Assembly (NCBI GenBank): GCA_030386875.1
Contig: CM059574.1
Location: 4,967,934-5,031,933 of the forward strand
Direction: 5' to 3'
DNA length: 64,000 nucleotides
From: Morinoia aosen
Lineage: Eukaryota; Arthropoda; Malacostraca; Amphipoda; Talitridae
A program made the translations under genes and the position numbers. A model generated the notes under the pieces. That model searched no databases and was not told the origin of the DNA. It saw only the letters and a program-made list of their open reading frames with translations. The stretch's first letter is position 1, and every line of letters begins with the position of its first letter. This document shows positions 12,121-25,094 of this stretch, piece by piece.

Positions 12121-15100
12121 AAAAAGGGAAATAATGAAACATGTAATAAGAATAAAATAATAATCGAAGCCTGTACCTAGGATGCAATCTTCACTAACTC
12201 TAGAATATGAATAAATTAGAGATAGATCAAGAATAAGTAAATGGATTTCATTTAAGTATGTTAGTTTAGCATTTGCATCTGAAAGATTAGTATCGGGAAA
12301 ATTAGGGAGCTAGTGAATTGTCTTTCAGGCAATGATTAACCTAGTTAAATTGTTTCTGTGTTTTTTTTTTGACGCAATCGAGTTTATTAATTCTTGATGA
12401 TCCATGTACGTTATCACGTAACTATTTGTCTTGAGTCTGCATCTAAAGGATTATGTTATACAGGGAAATTTGGAGAATAGTGAGGCCTGCTTCACTAATG
12501 CGCTTATCACACATTTCAGTTGTTGTAGTAATCAGAGTTGCTAATGTTTTTTATGTTTACTAACGTGATAAATTACTCCCGTCTCGTCCAAGTAATTCAT
12601 ACTCAAGGTAACAGAACCTCAGTCGTCATATTTTACCGCTCGGTTCAGAGATACAGAAAAATAAATTTGATCGCAATGAAGCGCATGGAATGCCACATTC
12701 TTATCTTTCCAAAATAACACGTTAGCATCTTTGTAAAGAGCAGCGAGTCAGTTCAGACGGCAAAGCAAATGGCGGCAGTCCAGCAAGCAACAAAAGCCCT
12801 CGACCAAAGTGTCTCCCTGACAAAGCTCGCCGCGTTATCAGCAGCCGAGGCTCAAGATGGCATTTGGCTGCAAGTCTCATTTGGTGTGGCGGTCTGCAGG
12901 CCGCAACCGCTCAACTTCCTTCGGTGGTGCACTTAAAGTCAGAGAGCGTCTGGGTTGTCCGCAGTGTTGATTGGAGCCTTCACTGACGTGCTCTTGGTGT
13001 ACAGCTACGTCTCGACAGGCCTTCCCCCTGGCTTGCTCGCCTCTGTACTCAGACGCTGACCTTATGCTATGTGTGTGTGTTTACTGGCAGCCTTCGAGAA
13101 CAGAATGAATAAAACTGCTCTTAAAGCTCAAGTAAATAAATACGAACTGAAGTCCTGATAATTATGTTGATTTTTCATCTTAAGTAGGTTTTCACATGCT
13201 CTTCTATAGTTTTATAATTTTTAATGGCCAAGTTTTATGCTCCGTAATTCAAGTCATTCTTAAGGCAAGTATCTCACAAAGAGTATCTTCATTTGACCAG
13301 TAAGATGAAAATATTACCCGCGAGGATATTTCAACTGGAGTATTTATGATCTACAGTTCTATCGTGCATCATATGTATGTACAAACTAAGACCCTAAATT
13401 TCCGTTTGCATCACAAGATGTTTGCTTTGATAAAGCTCGAATAGAAAAATTACCTCAAAAAAAGTGAAATTTTGGTTTAGCTCCAAAAACCACCACTAAC
13501 GCACTTTAATTTATTTCATTCCGGGCCGGCCGTAACTTTCTGTGCAGTAACTTTTAAATTGCGCATTGATCATGTTACAAATTTTTCATATTCAAACGCT
13601 GCATTAGAAAGGTGAATATTTCAGCACTGGAAATGAGTTATTTTGAATCGTTCCGAGCATTACTATCGCTGTACACACTCAAGTTTACAATTCATTTATT
13701 TCAACAATGAAGCTATCTTTCATATCTCTCAATAGATGCTTCATCCTGCTGTCCTCATAGCCGAAATTAAGCTCGGTAAAAGAATAATAAAACAGATGCC
13801 TGTAACTCCGTGAGGCGTACGCGTTACTTGGCGCATGAAGCTTGCGCCGAATGCAGCTTGAGCCAAACTCTTCCCGTTCGTATCTCATATTCAATGAGAC
13901 AGACCGTTGCTGCGCGCAAGCTGAAGCGAAAACTTCCTCGTATGACAGAAATAAATTTTGGCTTTCAATTTTAATCTGCAGTATCTTTATGCACATACTT
14001 ATTTGAGCACTGAAACTGCTCAACCAAGTGAAGGACATGTGTGAAACATTTTATAGTACAAAATTCTTTCGTGGTACAAGTGCTTTAGTCTGCTTTATTA
14101 AACATTTTCCTTTAACAATTAGAACGAATGACATTGAGCGAAATTTAATTCAACGCGTAAAAGTTTCCTAAAGACGAAATTTTTTACGACACGTGAAATT
14201 TCCTTTAAACTACAGTTGAGATCTTGAGTTGAGCCCATGAACTCCATCTGATTTAAACATTAATTGATGTCAGAGCTTTTGCTAGGCGGATTTCGGGTGA
14301 GCTTGATAGTCATTAGACGAGCAACCCATCATCAAATAGCTAGATTTCATCAGATAACAGAGACTTCATTGCGGTTTCAATGACATGCTGGGTAAAGCGC
14401 AATTTGTCAACCCAATGCTTCGCGCCATCAACTGCAGAGTTTATTGAAAAATTTAAAGCAAAATTAAGAACAAACATGTACCTCAATCTGCAAAACTCCC
14501 GATACTCGTAAGAGCGATCATAAAAGAGTGACACTCGAATGGCGCTTTCTTGCTAAGGAAATCCTCACGCGCTCTCCTCAATTTCCCTGGAGTCCGCAAC
14601 CAGCGATTCTACCAACGCACCGCACCGCGATTTTTCCCTCGAAAGAAACATTCTGCGCGGAAAATTCCTGCTGCCTAATTTTCCCCGCCGATAAAATAGA
14701 AAAAACTGCATTAAAATTCTGATGCAAATTTTAACGTGCAGTCTCAGTTCGGAAGCGCATGCAAGAAGGGGAGTTAGGAAAGTGCTTGCAAGGGGAGTTT
14801 GTAAAGCACTTGCAAGCAGAAGAACATGTGCCGAGAAAAACGAGTTCCACCGCAGACACGCCGTCCTACGACATCCGTACTGAAAGCACCAGGAGACAGT
14901 TCTTATTCGCTTGATCAACAGCTGTTAGTTTCTGCCCAGGTATGCGATTATTTAGATACTGTGTGTGGCAAATGCACCATAAACTTTGGCTTTTGTTGTT
15001 TCTAGTAATAATTCTAAGACTTCGGCAACATAATTTCTTACAGGGCACGTGTGGCAAGTTTACGAAGGAGACTGAAGACAAGTGAAGTGTTAGACGATAA

Positions 15101-15140
15101 AAAAAGAGTGAAAAACATACTAAAAATTAAAATATACAAC
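12121..15140. other. no gene recognised
   Basis: Mostly AT-rich. A GC-richer patch at about 12760-13060 has no long open frame. Frames at 13685-14038, 14340-14534 and 14565-14918 (all minus) lack any motif I know and overlap frames on the other strand. I see nothing to call. Confidence 0.45.
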
Positions 15141-15520
15141 CTAAACTCGCTGAAGGTGGAAAGTGGACTGACCATCATTTAAAACTGGTTTTGTTGTTAA
15201 AATATACAGGGATTCTAAAATACAAAGATTTATAATACCAGATGTAGATGCAATTACTTTAAAATCGTTCAAGCGTACTGGAAGATCGCATTTCTCTGCA
15301 TGAGAACGGATGGCAGAATGAAATGGCGTAGAGAGAAGGAGGCTTGGTCTAAAACTCCTACCAGCATGCTTCGCAACGTGAATACTGAGGGCCCGTTTAG
15401 TTGAGCCCACGTACTCAGACACACAATGTGCGCAATGATATTTGTCTAAAATATGGTCTTATTTCAATTATAAAGATAAAACTCCCGAAGACATGCTCAC
15501 ATCTGTTGTTTACAAATTTA
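15141..15520 (-). pseudogene. Penelope-like element fragment, GIY-YIG endonuclease end (locus 1)
   Basis: On the minus strand the sequence reads CAHCVSEYVGSTKRALSIH, then a His/Lys-rich stretch, HSAIRSHAEKC and a C-terminal ILESLYIL motif. This is the pattern of the C-terminal GIY-YIG endonuclease of Penelope-like retroelements: Cys-x2-Cys finger, Tyr-Val-Gly, Thr-Lys-Arg, conserved His, Cys near HAEKC. It nicks target DNA for retrotransposition. The frame shifts near 15425-15440, between the finger and the upstream part, so the copy is dead. The 15415-15813 minus frame may continue it upstream but I see no RT motif there. Confidence 0.7.
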
Positions 15521-18500
15521 TGCTCAAATTTTTTGACTATTGAGATATAACCGTAGCCATCGCAACCGGTCAAAATTAGCTCTAAAAATTTTCGCCAATC
15601 ATGACCTGCTATGATTAATCTATAACAGCCATTGCAAGCCATAGCAACAAAAACGCTAGCAGAAAGAAACAAATAATGTTTAAAAGTGTCTCTATCATTA
15701 TCTGTGTTTTCGAATCGTTGTCTCACCATTTGCAAGCCCCAGCCCCGTGCCCCCAAAAGGGGAAGTGTGTTCCAGTCCCTGCTGGTAATTAGCGACACTA
15801 GAATCCGAGGCATGCGACATCGCGGACCGGACAGGCAGGGTAAGTGCAGCGGACGCTGCTGATGAGCGCTTACGTGTGGCAGCTGTCACATTCTAGCGAG
15901 ACCTGACATGAGGGGGATTTTTTCGAGTGCTGAATCAATCGACTTCATTATAGAGTTCTGAAACAATAAGTAAATTAGATTAGAGTTTGGTCACTCAGCG
16001 AATTGGATTTAATTAGGCGCAAACAGTGAGCGAATTAGTTTTAACAGAGTTTGGACATTCACTGGAGATCCTATCGTTTGGGGATTTCATCACATTGTGT
16101 TGGTGAGTTCGCTTCATCAGACTCGATTTACATTGGCTTTACTTTAATTTTCCTTAAATACTGTAGTTTAGTTGAAAGTCAACGTGTCAGTTCAATATTT
16201 AATTTAGGTTAGGGAACGTTTCAAGCGAGCACCGTATGCAATTCGCTCCGGTACATCCGGTACTGGAAGAGCACCCAGCACTAAAAACTAGTCGTCTACA
16301 CTCGCTTACAACTTTTCGAGTTCAATTAAAGTTTTGCGACCCTCAATGCTTGAAATCAAAGTTTTAATGCTCCCAAATACAAATATCATAATTTCGTGCG
16401 CTCCAGCGCGCCTGCAAATTATAACGTTAGTAAAATCTTAATCTTGTTTGAGTTAGAGAGTCTAATGTTTTTTTTCTATCTTTTATATCTGAACTGAAAT
16501 TAAAGTTTTCACAATGCAGTGCTGATGAAGTTGCTTCCACACTGCAGATCGAACATTTTCTACTAGTTATGTATTCAAGAACAGCTACGTGAAGAGTGCT
16601 TGTTAACGCCTCAGTTAACATCTAGTATTGGCTTCGATTTTATCCGTGATGTAACTGTGCAATTTTCTCAGAGATACCATCGAATCTGTGGTTAATTACA
16701 GATATATTCGTATTTATATCCCGTGCGTAGAGCTTAGAAGGAGACATGAACAAAAAAAGCGAGTTGTTCCGTAAACAAAACTGTCTGCTAAAACTCTGAG
16801 GAAACGAATAAAAAGAAACTAATTTTGTAAAGAAAGTGTTTCCTTTTTCTTCCTACCACTGATATTTTTCCGAATAATTCAAAGTTCAACATCTTTAATA
16901 CAAGAGATTATCTAGTCTGGTTAGAGCATTTTTGTGCATTGCACTCGACAAAATGCCATGAAAGAATTGCAAGATTGGCAGTTGTAAATTAAAATCATTA
17001 AAATCTCTCAAAAAAATCAGATCAAAGATAGAACATGAACAAACACTCGACTTTAGGAAACCTCCATTTAACTCAGTGCAAACGTTTCAACTCAGAGGCA
17101 TGATAACGAAGTATGCATATTCCCGGAAAATGTCATGAAAAAAGCACAAATTAACTCAGGAGCAGCCGCCGTTCTAGCACCAGCAATACTCGGGTCTCAG
17201 GTGTTAAGCGAAACTAACATAGTTGACAAAACTCACCGCTGGAGCTGGCACGCAAACAAATAATCCTACATTAGTGAACTTTGCCTAAGTTTAACTTAGT
17301 CTGAGCTGTACTTGTTGCAACAACATAAAGAATTTCGGCTCGCTTTCGTGAGAATGTGAAATGAAAAAATGGCGGTCTAGGCAGAGCTGAGACGATGTAC
17401 AGGAGTTGGCAGCTGCAACAGCAGTTGCTCAACTTGCAGCTTTGTTGCCAGACACTTTGTAGTCAGGCTTCATTTAAACAGAGATGATATCAGTGCAGTC
17501 ATATTCGCTTTCAAAGTGTGGGGCTCCGGTGGGCTGTCCTATTATTACTCATAGCTCTTGGCTTCTTCAGAGCTCAGATTTATTTTAAGAATAATTGGTA
17601 TTTTTTCTTAACATTTAGTTGAATAAGTTATTATTGTGTTGACAATTGCCCAAGTTAATCATCTGTTGCTTCTGTCTGTGATTTTCTTCACACACAAGGA
17701 CCTTTTGGTTTTTAGATCAAGTCTTCACGGCAGTGTCACATAGAGTAAAACTCTAATTGTAATTATTTGAGCGATCGCTAGAAACTGATAGATGCGAAGA
17801 GCCTGAGTTACGGCGTACCTACGGAGTGAGGTATTTTCGTCACTACAGGGTACGACGCCTGGCTAATTTTTACGTTGATGGTTATGAAGCAGCCCTTTGA
17901 TACTCTTAATGAGTTCAGAGCGAGAAGAATCTCTGATTTCTTTTGAAATACTGAAGAATCGTGTCATGATACAGAGCGCTTCAGAAAAGAACAGGTTTTT
18001 TAAAATCTAGTTATAGATGTAGTTTTTCTCATCTAAACCATTCGTATTTTCATCATGTGCTGAAATAACTAAAATTCTAAAATATGTTTAATATTTTTTG
18101 TTCACTTCTCCGGCACAGAAACATCGACGAATATCCACTGCGAAGAACAGACGTTTTGTGCGTAGACGTTTGCTCAAAGATCTCCCCAAAACCGAGGTGG
18201 GCGCTTTGGTGAAAGTTCGCTTTAAATGCAGCAACATCCATCCATGCAGATTTGGGCACGGAGCAAAAACTTATGAATGGAAGGCCGTCTTTAGAGGAGT
18301 GAGAATGACTTGACGTGCGCCTGACACGCGCAAAGCGAGCTTTGAAACCTTGCAAAACCTCCAAAGTTTTGAATTTGTGTACTTTTTGAAAGCTGCCAAG
18401 CGAAGCGAATGCAACTGAAGCGAAGGTCAAAACAGGCCTCTCTGGAGGATACAACACGTGTATCTATGGGAAATTGCGCTTTCATGAAAAGATGTGAAGT

Positions 18501-18619
18501 TCCACGACGAAGATTAGGCAAGCTTTTTCGTTGTAAGAATAAGATTGCTTTTCGTGTTGTTTTCAAACACCCATTACTTTCTTCTTCAACTCTCATTGTG
18601 TTTCAATAAAAACAGGACA
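15521..18619. other. no gene recognised
   Basis: No element or host gene recognised. Paired overlapping frames at 18077-18609 on both strands (up to 126 codons) have no motif I can name; the region is GC-richer than its surroundings and could hold an exon, but nothing decides strand or frame. Confidence 0.4.
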
Positions 18620-18755
18620 GCAAAGTCACTGATAAAAATTTCATTTTACTGAAAACGTTTCGGGCAAATACCCATCATCAGCTCATTAAAAGAATCTGAC
18701 ATATATCACTGAAATAAAAAAAATGAAAGTAAATGTACAAACATAAACACGGATT

Positions 18756-19298
18756 TTAAGGTACAAAAAAAAGTAAAAAAGTAAAAATGCAGTAAATAAC
18801 ACGAAACAACTGAGAACCCATGATGCTGAGAGGATATGAACTCAACTGGTTGTTAAGAAAAGGCTTACGTTTAAAAATGAAAAGCGATTCTAAAATTCTA
18901 AGATCTAAAACACTTGAAGCTACACGTTCTACTTTAAAATGACTAGAGTGAGGATTTATATTGCACGTTTCAGCATGATCGCGAACAGCGGAGTGAGATG
19001 GACGGTTCAATGGAACACCAGTATGGTTACTAACTCCAACATGCTCGGCCACTCTAGCTCCGAGAGTACGTGTGGTCATGCTAAAGTACTCAGATGCACA
19101 TCGTGTACAACTGTATGAATACACTAGTGAGGCCTGTATGGTAGAAGGAAGTTTGTCTTTATAATTGAAAAAAGAACCAATTGTAAATTTGTTTCTTAAT
19201 ATGATATGAAATTTCATACCTGTAAAATGTCTAGAAAGCAGGGCAAGTAATTCAGCTTCGAGTTTTTCAGAATACGGTCCAAAATATGATAAACACAA
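18756..19298 (-). pseudogene. Penelope-type GIY-YIG endonuclease domain (locus 2)
   Basis: A 180-codon minus frame carries FNYKDKLPST, then SYSCTRCASEYFSMTTR, a following Leu-Gly-Ala-Arg-Val-Ala-Glu-His stretch, HSAVRDHAETC and LRILESLFIFK. These are the linker, Cys-x2-Cys finger, GIY-YIG core, catalytic Arg/His region and C-terminal motif of the Penelope endonuclease. The glycine expected after Glu-Tyr-Phe is serine here (EYFSM) but glycine in the neighbour copy (EYFGM), so this copy has probably lost activity. Confidence 0.85.
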
Positions 19299-19557
19299 AT
19301 AAATTGGTTGAGAGATTGGTTCTTGAATGATCGAATTTGGTTCGACTTTATCATTTTGAAACTTGTTGTCTAAAAACTTTCCAATTTGGTGTTCAATAAA
19401 TAAAACCTAAAATTATTTTGGCGGAAAAATTCTATTAAAAAAGAGAATTCTAAATGAAGGACGCTAAAATTAGAAAAATTTTTGTCAGCACGAGCAAGCT
19501 AAGTTTTAATGCAATTCAGTTCAAAATTGAAAGTGTAATAACTATGGAAACTCATTC

Positions 19558-20187
19558 CTAGACCAGAGAAAGTATTTTTTCGTACACCGACACTTCAAAT
19601 TTATTCTCTCGTTTAGTCACTAAACAATCCAGGAAAGGTAATTTATTATGCTCTTCACATTCCATAGTGAATCTTATATTTTTATGCCGACTATTAATGA
19701 AGTCAAAAAATAATGTTGCGTGGGATTCCTGACAGAACAGCAAAAAAGTATCGTCTATGTAACGACGGTAAAATATGGGTCGAAAGTCGTTGGCAGACAG
19801 CTTTAGCCAACTAGTTTCGTAAAAGGACATGAATATATTTACGAAAGTTGGGCCATGAGGTAGGCCCATACCAAGGCCCTCAATCTGCTTATGAAACTTC
19901 CCATTGAAAACAAAAAAGAATATTTTTCCGCAAGTTCCAATAGGGTTTTAAAAAATTTACGAGAGGCCAAAAACTAGAGAATCAGGATCAGGAAAAAGTT
20001 GCTGCAAAAATATATCTATAGTTTCTTCCAACGGGATATTAGTGAAAAGGTTTTCAATGTCAAATGCTGTCATAAAAAATTTTGCTGCATTACTAATTTT
20101 GCTAAATCATTAAGAAAAGAATGAGAGTTCTCAATCGTAAATTCATTGCGAGAAATAGGATTCAAGATTAAGAAATAGGGTTTATGA
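19558..20187 (-). pseudogene. Penelope-type reverse transcriptase, frameshifted (locus 2)
   Basis: Minus-strand reading shows successive RT motifs: TAFDIENLFTNIPLEETIDI (the Penelope motif A region), then GLGMGLPHGPTFVNIFMSFYE (motif B, split across a frame change near 19860), then FYRRYIDDTFLLF (catalytic motif C, Y-I-D-D), then FTMECEEHNKLPFLDCLVTK, the typical post-palm motif of the family. A shift near 19945-19955 and the one near 19860 interrupt the frame. The finger domain upstream of motif A is missing. Confidence 0.85.
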
Positions 20188-21360
20188 CATCATTCGACCC
20201 ATATTTTACCGTCGTTACATAGACGATACTTTTTTGCTGTTCTGTCAGGAATCCCACGCAACATTATATTTTGACTTCATTAATAGTCGGCATAAAAATA
20301 TAAGATTCACTATGGAATGTGAAGAGCATAATAAATTACCTTTCCTGGATTGTTTAGTGACTAAACGAGAGAATAAATTTGAAGTGTCGGTGTACGAAAA
20401 AATACTTTCTCTGGTCTAGGAATGAGTTTCCATAGTTATTACACTTTCAATTTTGAACTGAATTGCATTAAAAATTTGCTTGTTCAGGCTTACAAAATTT
20501 GATCTAATTTCAGCGTCCATCATTTCGAATTCTCTTTTTAATAGAATCTTTCCGCCAAAATGGTTTTAGGCCTTCATTTATTGAACACCAAATTGGAGGG
20601 TTTTAAGCAAACAAGTTTCAACATGATAATGTAGAACCAAATTCGATCATTCAAGAACCAATCTCTCAACCAATTTATTTGTGTATACCATATTTTGGAC
20701 CGTATTCTGAAAAACTCAAAACTAAATTAGTTGCCCTGCTTTCTAGACATTTTACAGGCATAAAATTTCATATTATATTAAGAAACAAATTTACAATTGG
20801 TTCTTTTTTCAATTATAAAGCCAAACTTCCTTCTACCATGCAGGCCTCACTAGTGTATTCATATAGTTGTGCACGATGTGCATCTGAGTACTTTGGCATG
20901 ACCACACGTACTCTCGGAGCTAGAGTGGCCGAGCATGTTGGAGTTAGTTACTGTACTGGTGTTCCATTGACCCGTCCATCTCACTCCGCTGTTCGCGATC
21001 ATGCTGAAACGTGCAATATATCTCCTCACTCTAGTCATTTTAAAGTAGTACGTGCAGCTTCAAGTGGTTTAGATCTTAGAATTTTAGAATCGCTTTTCAT
21101 TTTTAAATGTAAGCCTTCTCTTAACAACCAGTTGAGTTAATATCCTCTTAGCATCATAGGTTCTTAGTTGTTTCGTGTTATTTACTGCATTTTTACTTTT
21201 TTACTTTATTTTTGTACCTCTAAATCCGTGTTTATGTTTGTTTTTACATTTACGTTCATTTTTTTTATTTCAGTGATATATGTCAGATTCTTTTAATGAG
21301 TTGATGATGGGTATTTGCCCGAAACGTTCTCAGTATAATGCAATTTTTATCAGTGATTTT
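20188..21360 (+). mobile_element. Penelope-like element, 5'-truncated, head-to-head with locus 2 (locus 3)
   Basis: Plus-strand copy beginning abruptly inside RT at TTCGACCCATATTTTACCG. It has motif C (FYRRYIDDTFLLF, about 20200-20240), the LPFLDCLVTK motif (open to a stop at 20417-20419), then a 153-codon frame at 20679-21140 holding the complete GIY-YIG region with the glycine intact (EYFGMTTRTLGARVAEH) and HSAVRDHAETC. The RT motif A and B region present in locus 2 is absent. The 3' tail at about 21285-21360 repeats that of locus 2. Within the coding part it is broken between 20420 and 20678. Confidence 0.85.
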
Positions 21361-21869
21361 TGGTCTCCCATTTTATTGAAATTGAAGAAAATTCAAGAAA
21401 ATGTATTTGATTATGATCATTTTGCTTCATGAATTTTTTTCAATTTTACTATTTCGTTGCTCAAGGTGAGGGACACACCTTGTACATATGTTTTTCATTC
21501 CCTAAACTCCATACGAAATGTGCCTTTCTCCTCCCTATCTTGGAAAAAACTTCTTGGAGGATGACTGCAACTGACTTACAACGTAATTTAATCGGTAAAA
21601 AAGTATCGCAAGTGAACGACGGCAACTGGTAGTTTTATTTTACGTTCTAATTTGATGCGGCTATCTGATACGAATGCAAACCATGCACAGTGGTATTGTT
21701 TGTTAGAAGCAAAAATTCCAGGTTTTGTTAGCAAAAATCAAGCATTTTGGTTGAATTTTTCCAATTTGCTAAGTTTAACAATGAATGAAACGGTAAAGCT
21801 AGTATTTTAAACGATTCATTATTAATTTATACAGTTTAGTTAAATAGAGAAATCTTCAAAAAACGATGC

Positions 21870-22985
21870 ATAAAAACAAGCGTTTCGATCTCGAGGGTCA
21901 TCTTGAGCATCTGAAACAACACAAAAGCACGCTTGAAACCATACTAGAAATTCGATAAAGTGACACACATACATTTGTAGTATGATGCTTCAATTATGAT
22001 TCAAGCGATTGGAAGCAGGATTGAATTCCATTTAAAACCGCTTTGTCTTTGATGTTGAAAAGGAATTCTAAACTACGATTTTTCTAACGAAAGATCGCTA
22101 CAATTAGCTGGAAATCGTCTATACGACCTGGAAGGTCGCATTTTTCTGCGTCAGTGTCCAGCAGGTTGCAAAGGAGATGCAAAGGAAAGACAAAGGAAAA
22201 AAGAAGATACAAAGGAAAGAAGCTCCTTTCAGCAGTCTCTATTATACGAATACAAACGGCCCTCTTTCAGGACCCAATGTACTCAGATGCACAACTTGGG
22301 CAATAACATTTGAACATGATTTGCAAAAAGTAGCCTTAAGAAGCCTATTCTTATAATTAATGAGGGACTACATTGAGCAGTTGTAGAATATTGTTAGTCG
22401 AAAATTTATGTGAATGAAATGTTTGGATAAAGCATAAGTGTAACATTGTTCTGCTTTTCATATGGATAACAAAAATACCGCAGTACAGGAAAAGAAATTT
22501 TACCGAGGAGTTGTTCTGAGTTGACGATTTTAAATTTTAGGGATAAAAAATTATTGAGGTGTCGGCAAGCCGAGATGAAAAGCTATCGTTGAAAATCATT
22601 GTTGCAACAATTTAATTTCGTTGAGCAAAGCATGATAAGTAGAGCATGAACAGTAGGCTTTATTCAAAAAATTGTTGATATTATTTATTTTAAAACGGAA
22701 GCTACAGAAACTAATAAAACTCATAACCGACCCAGTAAATGTTGGCATATGAAAAATTGAGCTCTGAAATTTGCTGTTTTGATGATTGTTCATAAAATCC
22801 AGAAGGAGATGCAATTATATGGCTCAACTTCCCTTGGTTAATTTTATATTTAGGCCTTTGATTAGCCAATAGTTCAAGTAGAGGCTGGAGTGAGAGCTAT
22901 CCCAAAATAATATGGATGTATCGTCGTAGTGAAGTTGATAAAATATGATCTTACACGCCATTAGGTATATTTCTACACATTTTTA
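21870..22985 (-). pseudogene. Penelope-like element, strongly decayed (locus 4)
   Basis: Minus-strand fragments in family order: HYDDTSILFWDSSHS (RT motif C, about 22880-22965), PTFTGSVMSFISF with FLNKAYCSCSTYH (the post-RT stretch, 22596-22814), a CYCPSCASEYIGS finger/GIY-YIG core (about 22250-22320), an Ala-Glu-Lys-Cys-like motif (about 22140), and a tail with CTCGAGATCGAAACG (about 21885-21905). Stops and frameshifts throughout. It belongs to a different subfamily from loci 2 and 3 and matches the tail of locus 5. Confidence 0.75.
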
Positions 22986-23229
22986 TACCTAAAAAGATAT
23001 AAAAAGGTCTTCAGACAAGCAATTAGACCTATTGTATACGAGTATTTGAACTCCAGCTATCACAATGCTCATCAATCTGTGTTCAAAGCTGTGTCCGAAA
23101 TTTATGTTATAACCAAGAACTGGACAAGCGTCAGTTTTCATTCAGAATTAGAACATAGGCATTTTTCTTCCATACTCTACATTGATGGGACGAAAGCAAT
23201 GAGTCTCAGAAAGACAAAAGGGATATTAT

Positions 23230-24245
23230 ATTTGATGGGGTTAAGAGACTTACGGTGAAGGAAGTAGCTGAGTTCGCTTGTTTTTCATGCCGCATTGTTG
23301 TGCGGGTCTATCACCTTGGAAACAATCCGGTATGTACGAAAATTCAAAGCTAAATAGTGGCTGTAAGAATATTTAAGCCGATTGAGACCGTTGCAGTGCA
23401 TCCCGAATTGTTGACAAGAATCTCTTTGCATCAGGGATGTAACGCAGCGAAACGTCTATGATGGCCCTTCTCCTGCTGGTTGTGACCGAACTCTTAGCAG
23501 GGAGCACCATGCTATGCATATATGTAGCATAGTGGCTCGTAAGCGGCAGATATTAATTCCAGCCGAAAAAAACACTCGTTTAAACTGGGCAAAAATAAGC
23601 GCTTGTTAGGTTGCGGAGGAGTGGAGAATTATCATGTGGTTAGATGAAACACGATTTTGTCTCCACAGCATTGATGCTCGCCGCCGTGTTCATTGAAAAT
23701 CTCATGAAGCCTTCAACAAACCCTGTGTACAACGGGTGATACAATGAGAAGAAGGAGTATCTGTCATGTTCTGAGGTTGTTTCCACAACAGGGAAGTGAA
23801 TCTTTTAGCTGCGGTAATAATAATCTTCAAACCGAACTAGCAAGGCTATATTGAACTGATAGATAACCATATTTTGCCCTTTGCACAATATCTAAATGAA
23901 GGAAGGCATGTTGCTTTGCCTATCAGGATGACAACTGCCGGGCACATCGGGTTAGAACAGTCATTAATTGGCATGACAGTCATTCAAGAAATGTAAGACA
24001 TTTATATTGGCCAGCTAAGTCTCCAAACATGAATCTAAAAGAATATTTTACTTCCACTTAGATGCCCATTTTAGGTGTCAGGAAAATCGTTCACGAACAG
24101 TGGCTGCACTGGGTAATCAGTTGATGCAAGAGTGATTTAAAATCGACCAGTTGTACATCATAACACTTGCAGACTCAATGCCACGAAAAATTACCGCCAT
24201 TATTCGTGCTCGTAGAGGTCCTACACCATTTTGGCAGATGGTGAA
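23230..24245 (+). pseudogene. Tc1-like DDE transposase, decayed
   Basis: Plus-strand fragments in Tc1 order. An N-terminal helix-turn-helix reads RLTVKEVAEFACFSCRIVVR (23230-23300). The first catalytic Asp is in LDETRFCLHSIDARRRVH (about 23640-23692). VMF, a stop, then GCFHNREVNLLAAV follows (about 23763-23820). Then comes HRVRTVINWHDSH (about 23945) leading to LYWPAKSPNMN, the WPAqSPDmN-type motif before the last catalytic acidic residue. The C-terminal SMPRKI with RARRGPTPFW ends near 24240. Multiple stops and frame changes make it a fossil. Terminal inverted repeats were not identified. Confidence 0.8.
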
Positions 24246-25089
24246 TAATTTTAGTTAAATCAGAGAAGGCAACGAAGTTTTGTACAATTACCGAGTCAAA
24301 CCATTGGCAAAATCCTTACGAGCAAAAAGATAATCTAAACATATACCAACAGTTCTCGAGGTGAGGAATATTACGAAATTAATTTTCTGTGGCAAAAAGA
24401 TGCAGCATAAAGTATATTCGCGTTCACAACAGGAACTACATCGTCAATAAAATACTTTGAACTTGCTACCGTATACGGATTACCCCATGAGGGAGATTAA
24501 ATTAAAGTTTCAATCTTGCAATATTTTCAGTTTCAGTATACAGTTCAGTTTCGAATAATAAGTTGCAAAATTGGTCCACATGGTAAATTTAAGGAAAAGT
24601 TTGCTCTGGGAATCTTTATTTATCAAGCCATAAAAGAGGCCAGGAGCAGTCCTTGCACAAATCATGTTTTGTGACACAAATTTGTAACACAACAAATGTT
24701 TTAGACAAATTAGTCAGATACAAACGAGAGTTCTTAAGTTCACGTAGAAAGTTGTTTACGTTATCTTTATCACATGTAGCTAGCATCAATATTGGTTGAG
24801 TTATTGCTTTAAATGTTGTTTTATAGAAAATAGTTTTTACCTCACCAAGTAAAACTTATCACATTTTATAGTAACGCTTCTGCTTTAATCAGGACATGAA
24901 ACAGTTACGTTTTTATTTGCGGTAAAATTTCTTAGTAATGAGGTATGGTCACAGCTAATAATTGATGAAAATATTCTAGGCGGCCTAAATTTGAAATGGT
25001 ATTTATGTGTTGAAATTCTCGGATCTTTTCTATGAACAAAGACTTCAAGAGGCTTGATAGCTATGGCAGTAAAACGAATTTGTTAAAAG
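24246..25089. other. no gene recognised
   Basis: AT-rich sequence between the Tc1 fossil and the LTR element insertion site. No motif seen. Confidence 0.5.
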
Positions 25090-25094
25090 GTGAT
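25090..25094. repeat. target-site duplication (left), GTGAT
   Basis: GTGAT immediately precedes the left LTR and is repeated immediately after the right LTR at 31673-31677, marking a single integrase-made insertion. Confidence 0.9.

Larger units (their letters stand above)
18620..20187 (-). mobile_element. Penelope-like element, 5'-truncated (locus 2)
   Basis: Runs on the minus strand from the RT palm region (about 20187) through the GIY-YIG domain to a 3' tail holding GATGATGGGTATTTGCCCGA near 18650-18680, a sequence also present in the head-to-head neighbour at about 21301-21325. Sequence similarity with that neighbour is high and in opposite orientation. Penelope-like elements commonly sit in such inverted or tandem pairs. 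It is broken by frameshifts, so it is not autonomous. Confidence 0.85.

Noticed and set aside
18077-18609. Overlapping frames on both strands (126, 101, 71 and 66 codons)
   Set aside because: No recognisable domain and no way to choose strand; reported only as an unassigned GC-richer patch.
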